Origin: an uncultured Paraprevotella sp.
Lineage (GTDB): Bacteria > Bacteroidota > Bacteroidia > Bacteroidales > Bacteroidaceae
NCBI GenBank assembly: GCA_944319925.1
Contig: CALUFQ010000004.1
Location: 1-64,000 of the forward strand
Direction: 5' to 3'
Length of the DNA: 64,000 bases
Part shown: piece after piece, positions 53,212 through 60,444 of the stretch
How the letters are laid out: every line of letters begins with the position of its first letter
Numbering within the stretch: position 1 is the first letter of the stretch
Translations under genes and position numbers: made by a program
The notes under the pieces: model-generated
What the model was told of the DNA's origin: nothing
The model's input: only the letters and a program-made list of their open reading frames with translations
The model's database searches: none

Positions 53212-54558
53212 ATGGAAGATAATATGGTTTATTTCAAACGGAAGATTTACAGTACAATGCTCAAATGGAAGTCTGGGCGCAACGGTGATACCGCATTGCT
53301 GATACAAGGAGCCAGACGCATCGGGAAATCTACCATTGCAGAGGAATTCGCACGTCATGAGTATAAGTCATATATATTGATTGATTTCTCGAAGGTGTCA
53401 AAGGAGGTAAGTGATTTGTTCAATGATATTTCAGATTTGAATTACCTGTTTATCAGGCTACAGTTCATTTATCAGGTACAACTGTATGAAAGGGAGTCGG
53501 TGATTATATTTGACGAAGTCCAACTCCAGCCGCTTGCGAGACAGGCCATCAAACATTTGGTGAAAGACCATCGATATGATTATATAGAGACGGGTTCTTT
53601 GATATCAGTCCGTTCAATGAGCCGCAATATCCTTGTCCCGAGCGAGGAAACAAAAGTAGATATGTATCCGATGGACTATGAAGAATTCAGGTGGGCACTT
53701 GGAGATACTGCAACTATTTCGTTGTTGCGGGCTGCATTTGAGAGGAAAATGCCTTTGGGCGATGCCGTTCATCGTAAACTCATGAGGGATTTCCGCTTGT
53801 ATATGCTTGTAGGGGGGATGCCGCAGGCTGTTTCAGCGTATATCAGGACAAACAATTTTACGGACGTTGACCAAGCAAAGCGGGACATAATTGCTCTTTA
53901 TGAAGAGGATTTCGGGAAGATTGACGATTCAGGAAGGGCCAAGGCATTATACGATGCCATTCCCGCACAGCTCAGTAGAAACGCGATGCGTTATCAAGTG
54001 AGTAAGGCTATTTCGGATGAAAGAGCTGAAAGGATTGTGAATATCGTGAAAGAGATGGAGGATTCCATGACGGTTAATGTGGTGTATCATTCTGATGACC
54101 CGAATGCAGGATTGGCTTTGACAAAGAATGAAGAGTACTTCAAAATGTATGCGTCTGATACGGGCTTGTTCGTCACGCTGGCGTTCAAGGATGCCGATAT
54201 TACCGAGAATGTGATTTATGACAAGCTGCTGAATGATAAGCTTAGTACCAACATGGGATATGTCTATGAAAATGTCATAGCCCAAATGCTGAGAGCTACG
54301 GGCAAGAACCTGTTCTATCATACCATCCCATATGCCGAAGGGAAGAAGTATTACGAGATAGATTTTGTCATTCCGGACAAGCACAAGATTTCTCCCATAG
54401 AAGTAAAGTCGTCGGGATACAAGACTCATAAGTCTTTGGACGAATTTTGTTCCAAATTCTCAGACCGGATAATGAACAAGTATCTGATTTATAACAAGGA
54501 TTATAGGCGAGAGAATGGAGTGGAGTATATCCCGGTGTATATGACGATGTTTTTGTGA
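53212..54558 (+). CDS. AAA-type ATPase with DUF4143 domain
   Basis: The protein is 448 aa; starts at 53212 or 53224 are possible. The AAA_14 domain has the P-loop IQGARRIGKSTIAEEF (residues 29-44) and Walker B-like VIIFDEVQLQPLARQAI. The DUF4143 part (about 260-440) includes YKTHKSLDEFCSKFSDR and an FVIPDKHKISPIEVKSSG segment that looks nuclease-like (D...ExK). The gene is AT-richer than its neighbours and stands between two paralogous BlaI/BlaR1-like operons on the opposite strand, so it is probably an acquired insertion. Such ATPases are common in Bacteroidales accessory DNA, with no proven role. Confidence 0.85.
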   Translation: MEDNMVYFKRKIYSTMLKWKSGRNGDTALLIQGARRIGKSTIAEEFARHEYKSYILIDFSKVSKEVSDLFNDISDLNYLFIRLQFIYQVQLYERESVIIFDEVQLQPLARQAIKHLVKDHRYDYIETGSLISVRSMSRNILVPSEETKVDMYPMDYEEFRWALGDTATISLLRAAFERKMPLGDAVHRKLMRDFRLYMLVGGMPQAVSAYIRTNNFTDVDQAKRDIIALYEEDFGKIDDSGRAKALYDAIPAQLSRNAMRYQVSKAISDERAERIVNIVKEMEDSMTVNVVYHSDDPNAGLALTKNEEYFKMYASDTGLFVTLAFKDADITENVIYDKLLNDKLSTNMGYVYENVIAQMLRATGKNLFYHTIPYAEGKKYYEIDFVIPDKHKISPIEVKSSGYKTHKSLDEFCSKFSDRIMNKYLIYNKDYRRENGVEYIPVYMTMFL

Positions 54559-54585
54559 GATATGACTTTTCAGACAAGTTGGTCG

Positions 54586-54629
54586 CAAGGGCTGGGAAGT
54601 TAAGCCTGTTAAGCTTTTCCCAGCCCTTG
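54586..54629. terminator. Bidirectional terminator-type hairpin
   Basis: CAAGGGCTGGGAA (54586-54598) pairs with TTCCCAGCCCTTG (54617-54629), a perfect 13-bp stem, in the 93-bp gap between convergent genes. Confidence 0.75.
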
Positions 54630-54651
54630 GGAAGAATGAAAAACAGTGGGG

Positions 54652-56553
54652 TTAATAGTTCAGGATGCCGCAACCTTCGACCACCTTGCGGATGACTTCC
54701 GGCATCTCCACGCGTACGTACGTGAGGGTCTGTCCGGCATGGTTCTTGTAGCTGAAGATGTCTTTGTTGAGCCATTCCAGCTTGTAGACCGTTTGGCCTT
54801 CTATGACCGTGGTGTCATTGACATAGGCAAAGTCTCCGGCTGTGCCGCTGAACGTGTAGAAGAGGTTGACCTGTTCGTACGGCTTGAGGTCCACGGTGAA
54901 GAAGCGGTCTTTGCCGAAAAAGGTGTAGATTTCGGAGGAACGGCTAGGCGTGAGTTGCTTCCACACGCCTTTCAGCTTGTCTTTCCGCTTCCGGCATTGC
55001 TTGTAGGCTGCGACGGTGCGTTTCACTTCTTCCGGAACGGCGCAGCGTTCCCAGCGTTCCGTTTTCCATAGGGAGGAATTGTATGGGGATATCCTGTAAG
55101 TGTCTTTCCACGTGTCGTCGATGTGGTTGGCATCCACCCATTGGCGCGGGCGCACTTGCCCGCCTTCCCGCACGGTGGTTTCCGAGAACGGGTCGTAGTC
55201 GCCCGTGGCGCCTCCGATGACAGTAGTGCCGTCCGCGTTCTTCCAGTTGACGGTGAGGGTCAGCGAGGCTTTCTTGCCGAAGAACTTGTAGTGCGGGACG
55301 AAGGGAGCCGTCTGATGGTGCTGATAGGCCGAGTCGCCGATGAAGAGCATCGTCCAGCAGCCCCGGCTGTCGTAGTCCTTTTGCTTCTTCACATTTGCCG
55401 GGGCGGCGGCAGTGCGTGGCGCGGCTTTCGGCGGTGTTGGGGCGGTGGTGGGTTGCGCGGCATCCGCCGTGGCTTTGGCGAGGGTTTCCGGCATTACTTC
55501 GTGACCTGTCGGGATGGAGGCAGGTGTCTCTTTCAAGGTTTCTGCCGTGCCTTTTCCCGGTTTCTCCATGGCCTGCGTGGCAATGGTGCCGACGAGGGCG
55601 ACAATGCAGAGACAGGCTGCGCCGACGCGCAGGCGGCTCTTGGAGTTTTGAATGTGTCTGTTCATAAACAAGATCCTTTCTTTTAGAGATGAATAATTAT
55701 AATTTGATCGGGCCCAGATCCATTCTTTGTGTGCCGTGCAGGCCAGCACGAGGCTGATTTGGTATTGTTTGCGGTCGAAGCCGTTGTCGAGCACGTCGCG
55801 GTCCACTTCCATTTCCTGCTGTTCTTTTATGGCTCGGAACAGCAGGTAGGCGAAGGGGTTGAACCAGTTGGCGATGGCGAGGCACTGCAGGAAGAGCAGC
55901 TTGTGGAAGTGCCGGTGCCAAATGTGGCATTTCTCGTGGGCCAGCACGAAGTCCCGCTGTCCGTCTTCCATGCCGCCGGGCAGGAAGATGTTGTAGCTGT
56001 AGGAGAAGGGGGCGTTACAGGGGCTTTGGTAAACGCGGATGCAGCCTCTGTGGCCTTGGAGCGTGGATTTCCGCCGGATGCGGTGCAGTTGTCCGATTTG
56101 TGCTGCCATGTAGAGGAGCAGCAGGGCGATACCTGCGGCGTAGATGGCCGGCAGGTTCGACAGCGCGTAGTCCCATGCGGCGGCGAGGGCTTCCTGTGTC
56201 TTTTCGGTCGGGCGGAGACGGTTTCCGGCCGGTGGGGCCGGAGAGGGCTGCGCCGGTGGTGTGACGGAGAGGGATTGCGGGGACTCCACGGGGCGTTCCG
56301 TAGCCGGGCGGATGTCCGTGGCGGGAGAGGGAGGTGTGCCGGTCGCGGGTTCTGTCCATACTGTCAGGCGGAGGAACAGCGCGGCGGTCATGAGGCACAT
56401 CCCGAAGGTCAGGAACGCCTGTGCCATCCGGCTTTGGCATCTCATGTGGATAAAGAGCCGGTAGAGGACGTAGAGGGCCGCGCCGGTCAGCAGCGAGGCG
56501 AGCGGGTAGAAGCCCGGGGCGAGTTGCAGGTTGTCGAGGAATGTTTGGTTCAT
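54652..56553 (-). CDS. BlaR1-like M56 peptidase with two lipocalin-like C-terminal domains (copy 2)
   Basis: The protein is 633 aa. It has the same plan as the 50786 gene: four N-terminal helices, FVLAHEKCHIWHRHFHKLLFLQ (HExxH), EMEVDRDVLDNG, a fifth hydrophobic segment (VGAACLCIVALVGTIA), then an Ala/Pro/Thr-rich spacer of about 60 residues and two tandem beta domains (GCWTMLFIGDSA and LKGVWKQLTPSR). The short spacer and the HEKCH variant distinguish it from copy 1. Its repressor gene starts the operon 16 bp upstream. The signal is unknown. Confidence 0.85.
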   Translation of the reverse strand: MNQTFLDNLQLAPGFYPLASLLTGAALYVLYRLFIHMRCQSRMAQAFLTFGMCLMTAALFLRLTVWTEPATGTPPSPATDIRPATERPVESPQSLSVTPPAQPSPAPPAGNRLRPTEKTQEALAAAWDYALSNLPAIYAAGIALLLLYMAAQIGQLHRIRRKSTLQGHRGCIRVYQSPCNAPFSYSYNIFLPGGMEDGQRDFVLAHEKCHIWHRHFHKLLFLQCLAIANWFNPFAYLLFRAIKEQQEMEVDRDVLDNGFDRKQYQISLVLACTAHKEWIWARSNYNYSSLKERILFMNRHIQNSKSRLRVGAACLCIVALVGTIATQAMEKPGKGTAETLKETPASIPTGHEVMPETLAKATADAAQPTTAPTPPKAAPRTAAAPANVKKQKDYDSRGCWTMLFIGDSAYQHHQTAPFVPHYKFFGKKASLTLTVNWKNADGTTVIGGATGDYDPFSETTVREGGQVRPRQWVDANHIDDTWKDTYRISPYNSSLWKTERWERCAVPEEVKRTVAAYKQCRKRKDKLKGVWKQLTPSRSSEIYTFFGKDRFFTVDLKPYEQVNLFYTFSGTAGDFAYVNDTTVIEGQTVYKLEWLNKDIFSYKNHAGQTLTYVRVEMPEVIRKVVEGCGILNY

Positions 56554-56569
56554 GGTATCGGGGGATAAG

Positions 56570-56947
56570 TTAATGTTTGCCTTTTTGGATGATGTCGATA
56601 ATCTGGTCTATTTCTTCCTGCCCCAGGTTCTCTTCCTTGGCGAAGAAGCTGACGAACGACAGGAGCGACCCGCCGAAGAAGGTGTTCTTCACGTCTTTCA
56701 TGAAGGAACGGGTGTATTCTTCGCGTTTCATAACGGCGGAGTAGCGCAGCATCTTACCTACGCTTTCCGACTGCACGAAGCCTTTTTCCTTCAGAATCTT
56801 CAGGAAGGTGGCCAGCGTGGTGTAGGCCGGTTTGGGGTCGGGGTAGCCTTTTAGGATGTCGCCCGTGAATCCGCTTTGTTCGGGAAGGCTCCACAGGATG
56901 TCCATCACCTGGAACTCCGCTTTAGTCAGTTGCTTGTTCTTTTCCAT
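56570..56947 (-). CDS. BlaI/MecI family transcriptional repressor (copy 2)
   Basis: The protein is 125 aa and close to copy 1 throughout (MEKNKQLTKAEFQVMDILWSLPEQSGF against MEKNKPLTKAEYQIMDVLWNMPGQSGF). DNA-binding segment YTTLATFLKILKEKGFVQS, dimerisation tail FAKEENLGQEEIDQIIDIIQKGKH. Its upstream region has a canonical promoter and an operator-like palindrome. The repressor and protease genes form a two-gene operon paralogous to 50786-52933. Confidence 0.92.
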   Translation of the reverse strand: MEKNKQLTKAEFQVMDILWSLPEQSGFTGDILKGYPDPKPAYTTLATFLKILKEKGFVQSESVGKMLRYSAVMKREEYTRSFMKDVKNTFFGGSLLSFVSFFAKEENLGQEEIDQIIDIIQKGKH

Positions 56948-56968
56948 CTTGCAATAAGTTTTACTACC

Positions 56969-57024
56969 GCAAATATACTACTAAAGTCATAAAATACAAA
57001 CTAAGAAAGTAGAATACAATTGTA
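56969..57024 (-). promoter_or_regulatory. Promoter and putative operator of the second BlaI/BlaR1-like operon
   Basis: On the minus strand TTTG (56999-56996) and TATATTTG (56976-56969) are 19 bp apart, the ideal spacing. The palindrome TACAATTGTA (57015-57024) just upstream fits the TACA/TGTA core of BlaI/MecI operators. Hexamer GTAGTA flanks the -7 box on both sides. Confidence 0.6.
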
Positions 57025-57082
57025 ATTAGTAATATTTAACTTGTTGGCATCCCCTATTTGGGCAATCCCAATGCGCGGTTTC

Positions 57083-57117
57083 TTTTTTATAGTAATTTAA
57101 ATCGGATGGTTTCCAAG
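57083..57117 (-). repeat. 35-bp direct repeat, distal copy (tail of a TonB-receptor reading frame)
   Basis: Matches 57675-57709 with one mismatch. On the minus strand it reads as the last residues of a TonB receptor (TIRFKLL and stop). No other receptor sequence remains beside this copy. It borders the cassette at 57118-57674. Confidence 0.8.
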
Positions 57118-57193
57118 GGACCGCTAAAGCCCGTCCTCTCCGACAACTGCGACAAGCCCCAAAGAAGCACCTGCTTTGCATCAGAATATTTCC

Positions 57194-57241
57194 ATAATAA
57201 AGTCCCGCGCCACTGGTGAAAGCAGCGCGGGACTTTATTAT
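57194..57241 (-). terminator. Intrinsic terminator of the small membrane-protein pair
   Basis: Perfect 17-bp inverted repeat (57194-57210 with 57225-57241), GC core CCCGCGC, A/T-rich outer stem, 14-nt loop, about 35 bp past the stop of the 37-aa gene. Confidence 0.85.
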
Positions 57242-57274
57242 GTAGTCAAAATGGATTTCAAAAAGTCCTTTTTG

Positions 57275-57388
57275 CTAAGTTCTATCCTTGTGTATTTCTC
57301 TTTTCTTGTCTTGATAGTTGAAATACACATAGCCTGCAATGGCAATAACGATTACCAACACAGATGTTATTATTGCTCCCATATTCAT
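57275..57388 (-). CDS. 37-aa single-helix membrane protein
   Basis: A 37-aa protein with one membrane helix (IITSVLVIVIAIAGYVYF, residues 6-23) and a charged C-terminal tail (YQDKKREIHKDRT). A strong ribosome binding site AAGGAGG lies 4-5 bp upstream, within the end of the preceding gene, and the start ATG overlaps that gene's stop (ATGA). This is too short for routine gene calling, but the start signals, the operon position and the terminator after it support translation. Family not recognised. Confidence 0.7.
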   Translation of the reverse strand: MNMGAIITSVLVIVIAIAGYVYFNYQDKKREIHKDRT

Positions 57389-57567
57389 TCCTCCTTATCT
57401 TTAACCATTGACAATCCTACGAACAAGGTTACCAACACTGCAACCACAATTAAAGCATAAACATACCAAGCCCATTCTTCTATTCCATTAAATATCGACG
57501 ACAACAAAATAGCGGTCGTCATATACTTGGCTATGTCCATCAGCCATTTTCCTAATTCCTTTCTCAT
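57385..57567 (-). CDS. 60-aa membrane protein, DUF6722-like
   Basis: A 60-aa protein from the ATG at 57567 (MRKELGKWLMDIAKYMTTAIL). Two membrane helices (about 12-25 and 33-53, YVYALIVVAVLVTLFVGL) and a charged C-terminus (MVKDKEE). It resembles the small Bacteroidales proteins filed as DUF6722 (recalled, not searched). It is followed by the 37-aa gene with a 4-bp overlap. The promoter TACCTTTG ends only 5 bp before the ATG, so the message would be almost leaderless. Confidence 0.75.
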   Translation of the reverse strand: MRKELGKWLMDIAKYMTTAILLSSIFNGIEEWAWYVYALIVVAVLVTLFVGLSMVKDKEE

Positions 57568-57572
57568 ACTCG

Positions 57573-57601
57573 CAAAGGTACGAAAAACATCATCATACAA
57601 A
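57573..57601 (-). promoter_or_regulatory. Promoter of the small membrane-protein pair
   Basis: On the minus strand TTTG (57601-57598) and TACCTTTG (57580-57573) are 17 bp apart. The start codon at 57567 is 5 bp past the -7 box, which implies a leaderless or nearly leaderless transcript. Confidence 0.6.
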
Positions 57602-57674
57602 CACATATATACACACAACAACCTTAAACAAGGTTAAAACGGATAATAAAGACATGTAAAATCCGTGTGATTCC

Positions 57675-57709
57675 TTTTTTATAGTAATTTAAATCGGATG
57701 GTTCCCAAG
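57675..57709 (-). repeat. 35-bp direct repeat, proximal copy
   Basis: One mismatch to 57083-57117. It contains the last codons and the stop (57679-57681) of the truncated TonB-receptor gene. The cassette with the two small membrane-protein genes lies between the two copies. Confidence 0.8.
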
Positions 57710-58235
57710 ATGTGGCGTGGGCGAAGCTGTGAGGTTTGGGTATAGACGTCCAGCCCGTTGTAGTTCACGCGAGTGTACTGCTTTTGGTTGAAAAGGTTGT
57801 TGGCTTGCAGCTCCAGATCGACGCGCTTCAGTTTGTATTTAGCAGACACGTCGCCAAACCAGGCATGGCGGTTTGTGGCCGTCAGGTTGTTGTAGTTGTC
57901 TTCGACAGAGGCGTTGAGGGTGATTTGTCGGGTGACGTAGAAATTGAGTGAGAGGCGTTGGGTAGCGGTGCGCACCGTCTGCGCCATGTTCTGATGGTCG
58001 CCGTCTGTCGCCGACACATTCCGAGCATAGCCACTGGTCAGCACGACGTTGAACCACGGCAGGGGCGTGATGGTGCCGCCTGCGCCGATGCTGACGGTAC
58101 GCGAGTGGAAAGGATAGAGTTCCTTGGATATGAGTCGTTCGCTTTGACTGTAACCATACCCTGCGAAAGCGCGGACTGTGGTCTGCATCCAATCGAAACC
58201 CTTGCTGCCGTCAAAACCAATGTTGTCACGGCAGA
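57679..58235 (-). pseudogene. TonB-dependent receptor, C-terminal fragment
   Basis: About 185 residues of beta-barrel remain: FDWMQTTVRAFAGYGYSQSERLISKELYPF, then alternating strands (FNVVLTSGYARN, LNASVEDNYNNLTATNRHAWFGDVSAKYKLKRVDLELQANNLFNQKQYTRV) to a C-terminal IRFKLL, the typical last strand of TonB receptors. The plug domain and most of the barrel are missing. The frame runs upstream without a stop into the lipoprotein gene in another frame, so the fragment arises from a deletion fusion somewhere between 58200 and 58260. It is unlikely to be functional. Confidence 0.8.
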
Positions 58236-58709
58236 GTCTCCCGCGATGATATTGCGGATTTCATTCATGCGGTTTTCGGTCATCCTGTGGTTGCGGTGCC
58301 AGGTGTAGAGCCGTCCTTGTCGCTGTATCACCAAGGTGGTGTCGTCCGGAAAGGTCAGCGGTCGCCGGAAGCCGTCCTCGAAATACAGAAATTCATGGTT
58401 GCCTTTGTAGATGATGTCGAAATCCCCCTTTCCGGTGGGGATGATGACGATGCCGGAAGGCGTGGAGAGCAGCTGGCAGTCGTAATACGTGGTGTCGCGC
58501 CCGAAGATGCGGCAATGTGTCATGCCTTCCATGGGAAAGTGTTGCTGATGAATCCCGTCGGGGAAAGAAATCTTGGAGAGTGTCCACACGCCCGGTAGGC
58601 CGTACAATTCCGGTCGGGGCGTATGGTCGCGGCAACCCGTCAATCCTATCAGGAGAACGGCTATCCCTGTCAAGAGGATTCTTCCGTGTATTTGTCTGCC
58701 GTTTTTCAT
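58235..58709 (-). pseudogene. Lipoprotein gene, 3' end lost by fusion to a TonB-receptor remnant
   Basis: From the ATG at 58709 a lipoprotein signal (ILLTGIAVLLIGLTGC) and a beta-rich domain (YGLPGVWTLSKISFPDG, GKGDFDIIYKGNHEFLYFEDG, LVIQRQGRLYTWHRNHRM) can be read to about residue 155. The GVWTLSK start and YFEDG strands recall lipocalin-like envelope proteins. Beyond 58235 the frame continues to 58038 only as an out-of-frame reading of the TonB-receptor fragment, with Ser/Arg-rich content, so the native C-terminus is missing or changed. The product may still be made with an abnormal tail. A fair ribosome binding site (GGGGAGG) precedes the start. Confidence 0.6.
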
Positions 58710-58734
58710 GTTGTGACCTCCCCTTTAGGCACTT

Positions 58735-60444
58735 CTACTCGCCGCTGGAGGCAGGAATTGGCGAGTTCTCCCCTTCCTCGAGCAAGCTCTTGGCCGTTTC
58801 GTCGCCCAATTCAGCGGCTTTGCGCAGGCTGGCCTGCCCTTCCTCGCGTTGTTTCACGGCCAGTTGGCAGATACCCATGAGCCGGTAGGCTTCGGCATAG
58901 CCGGGGTCGAGTTCCGTGGCGCGGCGGGCGGCCTTGATGGCCTCTTCTGGTTCGCCGATGCGGTAGAGCACCACGGCACGTTCGGCGTGGTAGAGCGGTT
59001 CGTCGGGAGCCATGCGGATGGCGCGGTCAATATCATCCATGGCCTGCTGGAACATGCGGCACTGCATTTCGGCCTGTTCTCGCTGGTAGTAGAAGTGGGC
59101 GTTTACCTGGTCGCTCATGAGATGGCCATATTCGTTGAGGTCGAGCACAGCCTCGCGATAGCGTTTCAGGGAGAGCAGGGTGCCCGCACGTTCCAGCAAA
59201 GCCGGTGCGGCATCTTTCATGTAGGGCTTGGTGAAGCAGGCCACGGCACTGTCTTGCAGCGCGAGCACCTGCAGCGTGTCGGCACCTGCCATGCGTTTAC
59301 ACTGGGCGGCATAGCGGAAGATGTCGGCCGAGCGCATGTTGGTTTCCTTGAGAGAGAGGAACTTCTCGCAGGCTTGTTCGTAGTCTTTGAGCGCATAGAG
59401 GACGTTGGCTTCCTGTTGCACGTAGAGCGGGAGCGGGTTCAGCGCGTAGGCTTCGCGTACAAAGGCAAGGGATTTTTGGAAATCCCAGTCCTTGTAAGGC
59501 TGGTAGCCCGGACGGAGGTTCAGCTCGTAGAGCAGTTTGCTGAGCGTGTAATAGGTTTCGTCTTTCTTCTCCGCCACGTCGAGGGCTTTTTCCAGGTCGC
59601 CTTCGGCTGCGGCGTAATTTCCGTGGGCCATATAGAAGTCTGCCCTTTGGGTGTAAGCGTCACTGCTTTCGGGAAACAGGGCGGCGTATTCGTCAAGGTA
59701 CCGCCCGTAGGTGGAAGAATCGCACCGCGCTGCCATCATGAAGAGGAAGGTGCGCGCGTCGCTTTCCTCGGTGGGGAGGGCTTTGCGGATGCCGATGGCG
59801 TTCAGGTCGTCGTTGCCTGCGGAAAGTCCGTCGGTAGCCAACGAGTTGCCGTAGGCCACGCTGATGGCATACGATGTGGCTTCCGCGCTTTCAGCCTTGC
59901 GTTGTATCATGCCCAGCACTTCGCCTTCTTCGTCCATGACAGGGCTGTTCAGGTATTTTCCATCGATTTGCCGCCCCAAGGTGTAGTAGCCATATTCTTC
60001 TTCAAATTTTTGAATGTCGAATAGCGTGTCGTTCAGGCAGGTCTGGTCTTCCTTCGTGGGGTAGGGGAGCACGTAAACGTGCTCTTTTTTTGCGCCCAAA
60101 CGGCCGGAGATGTTGAGAGCCGGGGTTTTCTTTTCCGTCTTCACGCGGAATTTCACGATGTCATAGAGCGAACTGGCACCGAGGATGGCATCCACTTCGT
60201 ATTCTTTGCCGTCCGCGCAGACCACTTTGGCTTTTTGGGCGCGTTTGAACAGTTCGAAGTCGGCCAGGGCCGTGCCGTCTTCTCCGATGAAAAAGCCGCT
60301 GCCCGATTGCAGCATTTGGCCTTGTCCATCCAAGGTCATGATGGTGATTTGCGCCTTGGCGGCCTTTTTGAACCATTTGGGATTTTGTGCGTGGAGGCAG
60401 CCTGTGGCAAGCAGGGCGGCCAGTATGAAGATTGTCTTTTTCAT
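58735..60444 (-). CDS. Secreted degenerate trypsin-like protease fused to TPR repeats
   Basis: The protein is 569 aa with a signal peptide (MKKTIFILAALLATGCLHA). Residues 25-205 have the strand pattern of an HtrA-type protease, GSGFFIGEDGTALADFELF, DIVKFRV and YLNSPVMDEEGEVLGM. The catalytic His is missing (ADFELF where TNxHV is expected). An Asp and a Ser-like position remain, so it is probably inactive. Residues 240-560 are tetratricopeptide repeats (ADFYMAHGNYAAAEGDLEKALDVA; AERAVVLYRIGEPEEAIKAARRATELDPGYAEAYRLMGICQLA). It may be a periplasmic scaffold. The start overlaps the end of recN by 4 bp. Confidence 0.8.
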   Translation of the reverse strand: MKKTIFILAALLATGCLHAQNPKWFKKAAKAQITIMTLDGQGQMLQSGSGFFIGEDGTALADFELFKRAQKAKVVCADGKEYEVDAILGASSLYDIVKFRVKTEKKTPALNISGRLGAKKEHVYVLPYPTKEDQTCLNDTLFDIQKFEEEYGYYTLGRQIDGKYLNSPVMDEEGEVLGMIQRKAESAEATSYAISVAYGNSLATDGLSAGNDDLNAIGIRKALPTEESDARTFLFMMAARCDSSTYGRYLDEYAALFPESSDAYTQRADFYMAHGNYAAAEGDLEKALDVAEKKDETYYTLSKLLYELNLRPGYQPYKDWDFQKSLAFVREAYALNPLPLYVQQEANVLYALKDYEQACEKFLSLKETNMRSADIFRYAAQCKRMAGADTLQVLALQDSAVACFTKPYMKDAAPALLERAGTLLSLKRYREAVLDLNEYGHLMSDQVNAHFYYQREQAEMQCRMFQQAMDDIDRAIRMAPDEPLYHAERAVVLYRIGEPEEAIKAARRATELDPGYAEAYRLMGICQLAVKQREEGQASLRKAAELGDETAKSLLEEGENSPIPASSGE

